A stretch of 64,000 bases of DNA, from NCBI RefSeq assembly GCF_000224145.3, contig NC_020176.2, positions 3,803,826 to 3,867,825 of the forward strand, read 5' to 3'. The notes below the pieces were generated by a model. It did no database searches and was not told the DNA's origin. It saw nothing but the letters and a program-made list of their open reading frames with translations. The position numbers were made by a program, and so were the translations under genes. Positions 24,201 through 36,000 of this stretch are shown here, piece by piece; the first letter of the stretch is position 1; every line of letters begins with the position of its first letter. Source of the DNA: Ciona intestinalis (Eukaryota > Chordata > Ascidiacea > Phlebobranchia > Cionidae).

Positions 24201-27200
24201 CTTCTACGGTATAAAATTTTAAAAAAAATAATATTTCTTTTATTTCCTTTACATAGAATTTCATGCTACAAGTGTATCACTGATATGCTAGATGGCCTCA
24301 TGGTGGCAGCAGAGGGTCAGCTTCAATCTCCAAGTGTTCCCAGTCAACCCGGACCTCCCCAACCACTCATAAATAACGAAAACGGGGTCGGCAACCTCAC
24401 CCCTGAGGAAGCGCAACACCATGTAAGATAATCCCTTGATAAGTTTGATCTGTTGAGTTCAAACTTTGGCCTGGGTGTTGGGAGAAGTTTTCATATGACT
24501 CACAACTTGTTTATATCAAGATTTATTCTATAACAATGGGTTTACAGTGAGGCACGCCTAAGACTTGGAATGTAGGGTTATTGTCTCACTTTATGAACAT
24601 CCAGGGTGCTACCGTTTAGACACCACTGAGGCAGTTTATTGACACTTAATAATATAAGTTCTATTCTCCATGGGAGTGGTTCCTTTGAGGCTCATGTTGA
24701 GTGTGGAATGTTGATTTATTGTGTTGTAACCACAGCATGTTGCTTCATGTATTACAAAGCAAATGTTGCAGTTTCACCCTTTCTCCTAAACCAGTGTTTC
24801 ACAAATTATGTGAAACGTTCATTAATTATTTATTACGCGACCACATACACCTGCACGATCTTAACCCTGCTCAATTTGGAATTTAGCAAATGAAACATGT
24901 TTGCTTATGATAAATAGGCCCTATGTAAGCGAACCCGCATTACAGTGTATCGAATGCAGTTATGTATCATTCATCATAAGGTTATAACTAAGCATTATAA
25001 ATTGTTCACGGTTAATTTATTATTGCCACCACAGGCGGAAAGTTGTCTCCAGTTGGCACTGAACAGCGAAGATGAGTTGTTTCACATTACATTGTATGAA
25101 TGGATGCTTCGTATGCATCTCACAACTCAACTATTGAAGGTGAATAAATGTTAATGGATTATGTTTGGTTCTCTGTTACTGTTTGTAGCCAACTAATATT
25201 CCCAATGCTTCTTTTTTTTAATAGTTTTTGACTAAATTTTGGTTTTGTTTGTTCATTGTTATAATGTGAATGTTTTTTTTTAAGTAATTCTTAACATTCG
25301 TATCAGTTTTGTTACATTTACCTTGTAATATCATAATATATCTTTGCAATATATTTTTTAAGTGCAAACACGATTAATCCACTAGTTTTTGATTTTAGTA
25401 TGACAATGTGAACTACAAATGTTAAAAAATTATAATTGCAGTTTATATAACGCATGCAATCCTTACATAACATTAATAACATATTTGTGATAATTCAATA
25501 TCCAGGTTTCTTCCCCATTTGTTGAGCCTTTCCTTAAACGAGTCGCGTCAAGTCAGGAAAACAATTCTACTTTGTTCGGCTCAATGGGAACTGACCTGTT
25601 ATGGCAATATTATGAGCGTGCCGGGCAGTTTATGAAAGCTGCGGAAATACTCGTGCATTTGGCAGAAAAACCTGGGTGGGTAATGTTAGGTTTGGGTATG
25701 TTTTCCTAATTTTAATTTTTTGGGGTATTTCATTCTTTGTGATGTAAATTTTTATTAAAAATGCAAATATTATGGTGAAAAGAATTTTGTCAAACACTTT
25801 TTCACAGAATTACTTGAATAAACAATCCTAAACACCCTCACCAACATTAAAAGATTAATTGGGCTTATTTATAACAATTGTACATAGGCAGCCTGGATCT
25901 TGGGGCAATTGACCAAATCTGACCTAAATCCCAGATCTTCATAACAACCCACATAAAATAGAATAAAACATTCATATTAATCCTCAGCTCGGACCGAGAC
26001 CTCGTGAAACGGATCGAATATTTATCACGGGCGAAGATGAACAGCAAGTCCTCAACGTCCCATAAATCAAATCGAGGAAAAGGACAAATCCTGCAGGAAC
26101 TTGAAGAAAAACTTGAGGTGATTGTTGCAACAACTTTCTTCTTACTATTATTTTAAATATTTGTGTGTTTAATGGTTAAAACTTGATCTGTATTGGGCTT
26201 TTTGTTTCATAAGGATCAGTTTTAGTTTTTAAAATTTTTGTCTGAAATTTTATAAAATCTATTCAAGTTTGTGTTATATGTCATTTGTGTCATACTTGGA
26301 TGATGTCATAATCTCATTATGTCATAATTTAACCATGGTATAATTTGTTGACTTAATAATCTGATGATGTCATATTTGTTGACTTCATAATCTGATGATG
26401 TCATAATCTGATGATGTCATAATCTGATGATGTCATAATTTGATGATGTCATACATTGTACCAGGTTGCCCAGATCCAGTTAAGCACGATGGAAAACCTC
26501 AAACAACTATCGGAACATGAGGCTTGTGAGAAACTTAACTTTCAACTGGTTGATGTTACGACTGTAAGTTGATTCTATAACTTGTGTTTAATTTAACCAA
26601 AATTAAATAAGTTGGTTCCATTTTAATTTAAAACTGTATTTGTATTATATTTAGTTATTAGTTAGTTTTTAAATGAAGGTTTTTAAAATAGTATTTTTTT
26701 TAACATTTTAATATGGTTTGAATTAAATTATTATTATTTTATATTTAATTTAAATTATAAGTATTTAATCCGATTAAATACCCAAACAATTTTTTCACAC
26801 ATATGTGTTTTTTTATTTTTTTTACATTTAAACATATTTTCCCGATTTCAAATTTAAATCATTAAACAAACTATTCCCACCCATAGTTATACAGCGAGTT
26901 TGCTGATCCTTTCCAACTGGCAGAGTGTAAGTTGTCCATCGTTCACTGCGCCGGTTTACACGATCCTAATTTAGTGGAAGCTTTGTGGCAAAATATAATT
27001 GAGCATGGTGAGTTTTTATAATTATACAATTTAATAAACTTTTATGTATTTCAAAGCACCAGATCCTGACTCTGATTAAGCTTGTGTGTGGCTTACGTTA
27101 TCTAAACGAATAAATTTTAATTTTTTTATTCTTAACTGATTTTTTTAACAGTAGACTAATAAATGTGACTTTTTTATCGTTTACCACATTTTTACTGCAA

Positions 27201-30088
27201 TAATAAGGAACTGTATTACAAAATCCACTGATTTGAAAAACAAAAGGTAGCAGTTTGAAGAGATTTACTGCTAAATAAATAGATATTAATTATGTTTACC
27301 AACTTAGCAATTCAAGTATGTGCTGACAACATACGCATAGTTGGTCGAATTTCATGATTTATATTAAGTTGACAGATTAGCCTGAAAAACACACATGTAG
27401 TGTAAATTATATTTGAAACCAACTTGGTTTAACTTGCATTATTGTTATTTGTTACTGTTGGGAAAGTAGTTCATGGAATAACTGGTGTATAATATCTGTG
27501 TTAAAAAAAAGTTTACTTGGTAATTTAGTTGTGTTCTGAGAAAACCGGTTTACTAGAATATTCGTGTTTTTAGTGTGTGTGTAATATACAAACAATAAAC
27601 ACCTTGATTGCTCATATTATAACATAACATACGTGGTAACACCGCAATGTTTTGTCTCACAACACCCTTGAGCAAGTTACTGGAGTGGCCACGAACCAAC
27701 AAACCATATTTTCTCAGTAAATTGAAACTACAAAGAAGTTAATGATTATATAAAGAGAAACTTTTAAAATTACGTTTAAACGCACCCTTCGTTGCTTGTT
27801 TAAAGAAAATTGGTATAAGTTACTCGAATTGAATATTATCCAGTTTAAGTTGACATTTATAAAACATAGGTTGTTTGACTCATAAACTCTTTGATAATTT
27901 TCCAAGTATTTGTTAAATGTCAATTAAGATTTTTAAAAGCTTTTGTATTGACCTTTGGAAACCTTTTATGTGGTTCCGAAAACTGAAAATCCAGTTTGAA
28001 AGTCACATTTTCGCGTGATCATAGTCTGTCTATGTATGTAGCATACCTTATCTTAAAATTATTTCATAAAACTGTAGCTAAACGTAAACCTCATGTTCAC
28101 AAAAGTCACTGCTGTAGTTTAACTTGTATATTTATCTTATACAGAATTATCAAAGTCAAACAACTCTGATACATCTGTGTTGCTCCAGCATAAGATGGTT
28201 GAACTAACCAAGAGATACATGGCTTCACAAAGATATTTCCCCATTGGTTGGTTACATTTGATTATATTATCCGGATATAACTTGAGATGAAATATACATG
28301 CTAACATGGTGTATTCATACATCTCATGCTCACTGTCAAGCTATAACATGGGTGCCTTCTTATACACCAGACACACATAACATATTCATATACCTCATGC
28401 TCACTGTCAAGTTATAACATGAGTGTCTTCTTTTACACCAGACATACATGGTGTATTCATACACCTCATGCTACAGTCTAGTTATTATATATGTGTTCCC
28501 AACATTTTTACAAAAATCTTTTACAGAATTTGTGGTTGGTTTGTTGGAGAAAATATCGTGCAGTCGGGGATGGATTTTAAACTGGGGAGTCACTTGTTTC
28601 CTTGAAGCACGATATTCACTATCAAACTTGTTGAATGTTTATGAGAACGTTCATTCACAAAAGGTAAAAAGATTTTATCATTTTCTTGCCAAAAAGATCC
28701 TAAAATTTACTAAATAAGGTTTTCTTGCTAAAATGTTCGCAAATAATTTCTATAAATAATTCCTTATGGTCACATGTCTTTAAAGTTCGTGCATTCGGTT
28801 CTTAATTTCGTGTTGCAAATTATGTGGAAATATATTTTATATTTACATTTGTTTTTTGTTTTTTATTTATAGCTTGACTGCTGGTCCACCCTAGGATCTC
28901 CACACCATCTGCTATATGTGGTGAATGAACTTATCAGTTTGTTCCTGGATAACCCAATGAAGTATCTCACACACCACCAACAAAGGTAACAACATTTTAG
29001 TGAATTTTTATATTCAACGCATGGAACAGTGGTGCCTATGATTCTAGCATACTGGCCCAAAGTTACATATGGGGTAACTCGCAAGAAGAAAACGACGCAT
29101 ATGAAACAACACATTAAGTGATAATGACTGTCATTGCCGTGCCACACAAGGATAAATAAGATACTACCATTCATATTCTTTATGACTGTTTTGTATTTTT
29201 ATATCAATGTCCTAATTAAGCTCCGCAATAATCCAACCAAATTATTTTACAAATCAAGTTTAAATCTACATACATGAGTTACTTTTATAGGCCACTTGGT
29301 GTGCGTATATAGTTTTGAAAATATCCTATTTAATTGAAAAATAATCAACTTTTTAGAAACATGGTTCTACTGTACATGCATTAGTGCATGCTCTTGTTTA
29401 TATGAAAACTTCATAATTGCCCAAAAACATTCAAGTGCGATTCATAATGTATCTGAGTTCGTTTGTGAGTTTCCCCTCGCACAAGCCATCCATCATACAT
29501 CTCATGCTAGTTGTGCAATAACATGTTTGTCTCCTCTGTTTTCACCACTAGTGGCGCCATTGAGCTGGCATAATTGTCTTGCTTTGAAGTTGTAACAATA
29601 AGTGTCAAATTTTCCCCTGACGTGTGGCCTGTGTACCACATGCGCTGCCACGTGGTTATTGGATTTAAACAACAGTTTATAGGTTAAAGCATATAAGCTT
29701 TGTTTTGTACATAAGATTTCACATCCAAGTTACCAAATACGTTTTTTTTTCAAATACTACTTTTAAAAAATGAATGAAAATGAAGCATATTATAATATAG
29801 CAAAAACATTTTTGTTGCACTTGTATCCTAAATCTATTACTGCTTGTCCTCATGTAGCAATGTATTAAACATTTGTGATTTAATTTCTGTTTGTATTTCG
29901 CACATCCCAATTAATGGACGCTTTATATTTGCAGACGTCCATTCCTTAACCGTTCATTGGATGCACTTGCTGTTAACTTAGTGGAGTTATGCTCACTTCC
30001 TAATCCTGACGAGCAGGTGAAGCAACTCATAGTGCGCATGCGCAAGACGCAGGCCAGTCTGGAGAATATGCAGCAAAGGGGTCGGTAG
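15258..30088 (+). CDS. NUP155: Nuclear pore complex protein Nup155, 32 exons, with a 1-nt frameshift in exon 20
   Basis: Exons: 15258-15399, 15624-15746, 16226-16393, 16601-16687, 16974-17119, 17453-17558, 17735-17808, 18020-18209, 18445-18657, 18984-19081, 19379-19555, 19825-19932, 20252-20480, 20657-20746, 21124-21278, 21538-21641, 21938-22050, 22403-22536, 22811-22870, 22985-23115, 23453-23588, 23857-24001, 24257-24422, 25035-25139, 25506-25675, 25988-26117, 26465-26563, 26887-27007, 28145-28246, 28527-28663, 28873-28985, 29935-30088. With one base restored in exon 20 this makes 1408 residues (human 1391). The N-terminal half is the beta-propeller (for example [20 protein letters not shown] and [13 protein letters not shown]); the C-terminal half is the alpha-solenoid (for example [10 protein letters not shown] and [16 protein letters not shown]). 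It is a scaffold of the inner ring of the nuclear pore, linking NUP93/NUP35 and the pore membrane. As given, the frame stops at TGA 23051 after 861 codons. Confidence 0.97.
21745..21812 (-). repeat. tRNA-like Pol III promoter remnant (SINE or pseudo-tRNA) in NUP155 intron 16
   Basis: On the minus strand an A-box TGGTTTAAGTG (rc of 21793-21803) and a B-box GGGTTCAATGC (within rc of 21750-21762) have tRNA-like spacing. The flanking acceptor arms do not pair and the T stem pairs only partly, so this is not an intact tRNA gene. Confidence 0.5.
23041..23060 (+). other. NUP155: Single-base frameshift in NUP155 exon 20
   Basis: Exon 20 (22985-23115) is 131 nt, while its neighbours require a multiple of three. 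Up to 23049 the frame gives [10 protein letters not shown]. From 23050 only the next frame continues the conserved protein, [20 protein letters not shown], and it reaches the donor after TCAAAG in the expected phase. Residue count across the site matches vertebrate Nup155 if one base is missing between GATGC and CTGAG. The literal frame ends at TGA 23051. Confidence 0.85.
26279..26453. repeat. 17-bp minisatellite, TGATGATGTCATAATC-type unit, in NUP155 intron 26
   Basis: The unit TGATGATGTCATAATC is tandem about four times at 26390-26452 and more loosely repeated back to about 26279. Each unit contains TGATGTCA. It ends just before the acceptor of exon 27 (26465). Confidence 0.85.
28300..28490 (-). 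repeat. Tandem repeat of about 70 bp in NUP155 intron 29 (same family as 62430-62770)
   Basis: About two and a half copies of a unit containing TATTCATACACCTCATGCTC, CACTGTCAAGTTATAACATG and TGTCTTCTTTTACACCAGAC. The reverse complement of the array in MBTPS1 intron 8 has the same segments in the same order. Further scattered fragments occur near 29490 and 63170. Confidence 0.75.
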
Positions 30089-33000
30089 ACAAAAGATTTT
30101 TCGCCACTTGTCATTTGAAAAATAACTGCGGTCTCTTGTTTTTCCTCTGTGACGTCATACACCACTGCCGGGACGATCTTTCTTCTGCTTTTCCTGCAAT
30201 TTGCTTCTCCTAATTGAATTTCTGTCTGCGAGCGCATCGAAAAAACGAAGTCAAAAATTACAAAAGATATTTTTCATCGCCCACTGTTTTACAGAATATG
30301 TTGTCAACTGATATAGTTTTTAAGCCGATGTGGTTACTAGACTGATGCAGATAGAAAGCTAGTTAGTCTCAAGTTACAACCGGGGTGGCTGTCTCCGTTT
30401 GACCCACTAGTTTACCCCTTATTTTGTCGAATGTATCTTCTATGGCGGCAAACATGAGTTACCGACCTCCAGGTTGTTATCTCTGCTATTTCGGTGCCAT
30501 TACAACAGCCGGAACGACGGAGAGTAACAACTCTAAGACCACCGACGTTATAACGACTTATCTGGTTGGGGTCTGCAGTGTGAAGTACACATCCTTCAAA
30601 CTTGCAAGTCATAGCTGGGGATGCGTGTCTTAACACAGGTACAACAACTTGAACCTCGCTTGACAGAAAGGCCAAGCTTGAAAGAACTTCTCGACTTATC
30701 TGACACCTATGACGTAAGTGATGTACGATCGGTCCCTTGAGAACCCGGCAAGATTTCGCCATCAATTCATATTAACCGGTGTGAGGCTTATACAAGTTAT
30801 GCTAGGCATGCGAAGAAAGTTAATTCCACAAACAGTTTAAGTTTCTCTCCCATGCCTGATAACATTAATTCGATACCAGCAGCTTCCTGGGTCCAGTCAC
30901 TATTATGTGTAAGGGAACGGAAACTTGGAAACTTAGTTTGAAACCCGCATTCACCACAGTTGGTATTGGTGTACCGAACAAATAATCATTACGGATCCAT
31001 TCACTTTGTTTCCCGTGTTGAGTTTCCGTCCGCATTGTCGCCCCTTGCTATTATTTCAACGAACAAATATGACGTCACCGGGGCACGGTGTCTGTTTATT
31101 GGCCACGTAATAATGGAACCACGACGTCACCCCGGTGGTTTCGGGTTCCTATCTAAAAACAAAAAGTTAAAAAAAGTTAAGTGAATTCCACTCCTACGTT
31201 TGTGCACGACGTATCCAAACTTGGACATAACTGTGGAGAAACAGCCTACGTTTCCCACGACTTCAGAAATGTATCCGTTGTGTGTTTCCGATTCAATGAA
31301 ATCACAATTCTGATTCTTATTCTACGTCATGTTTATTGTAAGTAGGCGTCAAACCCCAAAATATGTCGACCACTTAACGATACAAGCTCAAGTTAGGTGG
31401 TAACTTAAGGAGAAAGAACTCCAAGCATTCCTCGCCTCCTGCAATAAGGGAAACGGATAAAAGTTGATTAAGTGGCGCAACCGCAATGCTTGTAGTTATA
31501 TATATTACACAGGTTACGCAACGAAGTGTTTGCAACGCAGCTGTTACGGCTTCCTATGGGCTGGGAATTGTTGTTTCAAACTGTATGACAGCGCGGAGTT
31601 AAAAACTCTTAGATTAATTCTCAAAGATCGTCACAGACGTCCAGCTACGATAACATGTTATAAACGAACAACCGGTTTTGCTATAAACCTATCATTTTCA
31701 ATGAAACCAGTAGGACAGGAAAACACACACAATGCGTTATATTCGCACGGCTATAAATATACCAAGGTATAAACGTGACAGCATTGAATTTGAATCAATG
31801 CTTCGTTTTGTTCGGTTTCAAAATGCAGGGTTTTGTATCATACCCGCCGATTGCTCTGTTTTTCACTTACACGCTGTATTTGTATTTGGTTCCCGACCTA
31901 AGCCACAGGAATTCGGTTTGAAACGCAGCATTTTGGTCGGGCGAGATTTTCCGCTTGGCGAAATAGTTACGGTGAGATAATGACACGTTTTGGAGTTTAT
32001 TCCGGATCCTGTTGAAACAGGCGACCACTCCGGTTGAAACTATGCTCTTATGCAGCACATAACACACGATGGGAAAGCGACAAACACGCAGAAAGACACC
32101 TCACGAGCTGCTGCTCTATGCCGGTGGTTTCTGACTGGAATGCAATAAAAATTTCGGCGCTTGCCTGCCGTCAATGAAAACAAGGCGTAAACAACACAAA
32201 AAGTCCGCATTCTTTCAGCCAGTTTTCTCTTCACGTTCCTATCTCAAGCTCTACCTATTATCACATTGATCTTGAAGATCGTTGGTTTATGATTGGAACA
32301 AAACGGCCTTTGTGTTTACTTCATGCATCCGCTTATGGTAAGACGATAATTCGCTCGTAATTAGTGGCGGCGACCCACCGCTCATCCAATCTAGCGGCGT
32401 TGTTGTTATGTAATAAACCAATGCTGTTTTGTCGCCACCTTTATATCGAACCAACATGTTTACACAAACATCTTATGAAGACCAAACCGACCAAAGGCCT
32501 GAGGCGACTTGTTGTTCAAGATTTAACTGTAATTTAATGATTAGTGACACAGCGCGAAAAATAGCCGTGTGACTGCTAAAATTTACCCAATGACGTAAGA
32601 AAGCGGGTGATAGGCTTATTTTTCTCTGTTTTTATTCCATGGAAAAAGGCCCTCATGATATGACGCGGTTCCAATTCAAATCAAGTATGGACTGGGTAAA
32701 CATAGGATGACACGCCTGGTGCTTAGCGAACATAGACCCACGACTTACCCAAAGATTAAAGCAAAATCCGGCACGCCTGCCTCGATTTCTATTTTCTCGT
32801 TTGAACCGTTGTGAGTGTAGCGGCTGTGTCAACACTACACCAGTAGAAGGTAAACTTCCTGTACACGATTCATGTATGTCGATTAAATCACATTAAATGA
32901 TCCGCAAGCGCCAAATCGGTTCAGAAACATCTCCACAGCCGCCCGCCCATGATCTGTTTTGCGTCCTGGCTGTCTGTCTTGCTTAACTCTCAAGCTCGGC

Positions 33001-36000
33001 CCGGATACAAGGTTGTAAATAAAGTTAAACCGCCGTCGAGTTCAGATACCACTTTTGCCACGTATATTTTTAACTTATCGGCACAAGCACTTATTACCTT
33101 CTATATATAACTATATGGTGTATACTAGGTCGGGATAACGTGGATAACGTAAACACAAAATATCCCATATTTCCTAATCGTGTTTTTAAATTAACAACAC
33201 TGTTTTGAAGTCGTGAGAATATGGTAGTATTTAATTCTTTAATTTTCTTTGTTTGGTACCAAATGGGAAGGGAAATAAAAACATTGTAAATCTGATTATA
33301 ACGTTTAGATTACTATATGTTAAAAGTAGGCTACCAAAATAAAACAGCTTCCGCAAACACAAAGGATCTAGGGTTTAAGCCCCGCGTGAGCAAACGGAAG
33401 GTCATGAAAATTTTAAGGCTCATGTAAAGCCGATATGTAATCGTTAGCCGATACATTTGGCAGCAATAATTAACTTGTTTCAAGTGTTTAATGGGGAAAT
33501 TTATTTAAAGTCCTCTTGCTATCCCATTAGCGGAGTCAATTAGCGCTGCAATGAGCAAACAAATCTTTTTATCGCCTGGTTTGCTTAACTTTCGTAGCAC
33601 CACCTCGCGTGTGCTTTGTTGCCACAATTCCCTTTCAATGTGAATTAGTCATCGTCGCTTACGTAAAATATCGTAGCTCATTATATTTCGAACCTCATAA
33701 TTTAAGAGTAATACTTATGTGTTCAGTATGGGCATTTTCTAGAACAGACAGAACGTTTATTTTTCTCGGCATCGCCTTATACAACGATTTGCGTCACAAA
33801 ATACTGTCTTACGTCATAGCGCGAACAAATAATCTCCGACCTTACCGTCGCCGCTTTCAGTTCATCGTTACGCGTGAGTGAATTTTACCGAAGTGTGTCC
33901 TGCATGTCGTTTTTACAACACAAGACCTTGGTACTTGCGTATTGTTTTTGGGGTCCCAGCGGTGGGACCCACGTCATAATTGCGTTCCGTTTTGTGATGT
34001 GAGTCACTCTGCATACAATGTGACGATTTAACGTATTCGCCCGCAAGAAAAACTCCGCTTTAGTCGATTACCTGAGCGAAGAAAGATAAATGTTGTTTGA
34101 ACTCTTCAGAGTCGGATCGTTAAAACTGTTTGTTCGGCTAAGCTAGCACGTCTTATTCTTACGTCACAGTCGGGCACGAAATTTGTTCCGATTCGTATTC
34201 CGTCACAGAATCTCGATATATGACGTCACAATTTTTACAACTTCCGGGTAGTTTCTTTATACCCAGATATTGATTTCCGAAAACTAAACAATAAAAATAT
34301 CAACCGGACCCCATAGTTACAGTCGCTTCCTTTCATATTTTTTCGTTTTGAAAAAAATAGGCGCCCGCCACCCCGGGGACGTTTTATTTTTAGCCCGGCA
34401 ATCACGACCAGGAAGTCGGCCGATCTCGTTGCCTCGGTCGTGCTGCCAGAATGACTTTCCCGCAGAGACGTCCTTTTGTTTTCAAGCAGTTGAACATGGG
34501 CGTGAAATCAAGGCACAATTCGCCGCTCGATATTCGCTTTATAACTCGTATATTTTTAGTATCAAACAGCGATCGTGGCTCTCGATGATTTCGACGATCG
34601 TCTCGTACATCATCCCGCGGCGGGTGTCAGCTTTGTGACGTCATAGATAGTGTAGCAGCCCCCGAAACGCGTTATTATCGAGTGACACTTTCAAATAAAT
34701 CGCTGCACAACGTCATGAGCTAACGACAGGCTTAAGAGAGCGGTTAAAGAAGAATAATAATTAATTCTGTTATCGCGATCGGAGCGTGCGCAAACCGTAG
34801 CTTTACCTCTTGTCTGGTTTGCTCACAGGCCAGTCGTATCGTCTGCAACTGGCCTGGCCAAAATCTGAAGCACCCTTGCCCGTCAAGTGAATTTATTCAT
34901 CGCTTATGCAATCTACGGTTCAAGCGTTGACTCATGGACTGACAGGAAAGATCAAAAAGAGCTTCGAAATCAAAACTTGAACCCCAATGACGTCAACGGG
35001 CAAGAAAATACGCCAAACAGTTCGAACATATAAAGCAGGGCGCAGGTGCGCTGCACAATACGTGAGATCTTCAATGTGTAGCCTACCGCAAAAACTTAAT
35101 TGATTCGTGAGGGTTTGACTAAATTTTGCAGCAATTAGCTGCATCTGCACTTCAGGGGTTACAGGGATGTAGTTCTGTGTGTTCGCTTACCTCAACTATC
35201 CCTGTGTATTGTACCACTTATATGTTTACCCCTGATTGATACTCCAATGTTCATGCTGCATATTGTGTTGCAGTGTGTCGATGAGCAGGCGTCACTTTCG
35301 TTCCGTTTGGTCATTTTATCTCTTTGAAACCCTAGACTTGTCGCACCCATGCAGTCAGTTCCCAAGCCTATCAATGTGTGTAGATAAACATAGACACTTG
35401 TAACAAGCAACTGATGTACAAAACATTAAATCTTTTGACCGATAGCTCCAGGAACGCCAATGAGTCATTGGTTAGATCACAGCAGTATTAGATAAGCAAG
35501 TTACATATGTGGTGGTGTAGAAGTGCGTAGTTGGAATTAAGCAAAACCGAACCTGACACTCAGTTGTACACAGTAACACGTCCACTTTATAATCGAGCGC
35601 TTTCTTTTGCGTCATAACATTACCTCTGCATTCAATCATTATTTAGTTGCCGGACTTAGTGTTTTGTGATGAATTGTTTGTGCGGGTTTTCATTCAATTT
35701 CAAATGCAGGTCTCTCGCTGGTCGGGTTTGGACCACCCGGAGTTTTGCTGGAAAGTTTTGTTGAAGTAGACTACGTGACTGGCGCAAGAAATTGTTTTGG
35801 GCCGTTTTTTCAAAAGCTGGTGTTTGGTTTCACGCTTATCTCGATAATTATATGGTAGAATATGTTACAAGGTTGTATCAGGTTGAAACGGTCACCGCTG
35901 TCTTATATGCTGAAGTAGAAATGAAGGGAAATGTTTCAAGTCAAGTCCATTCAGATGTTGTGGACAAGTTAGCGTCAAATGTATAAGATGGAAGTTACTT

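Noticed and set aside
30412..30765. 117-codon minus-strand open frame after NUP155
   Set aside because: Composition looks like random CpG-rich sequence (many Arg, Cys, His). An overlapping plus-strand frame is also open, and no motif or flanking exon was found.
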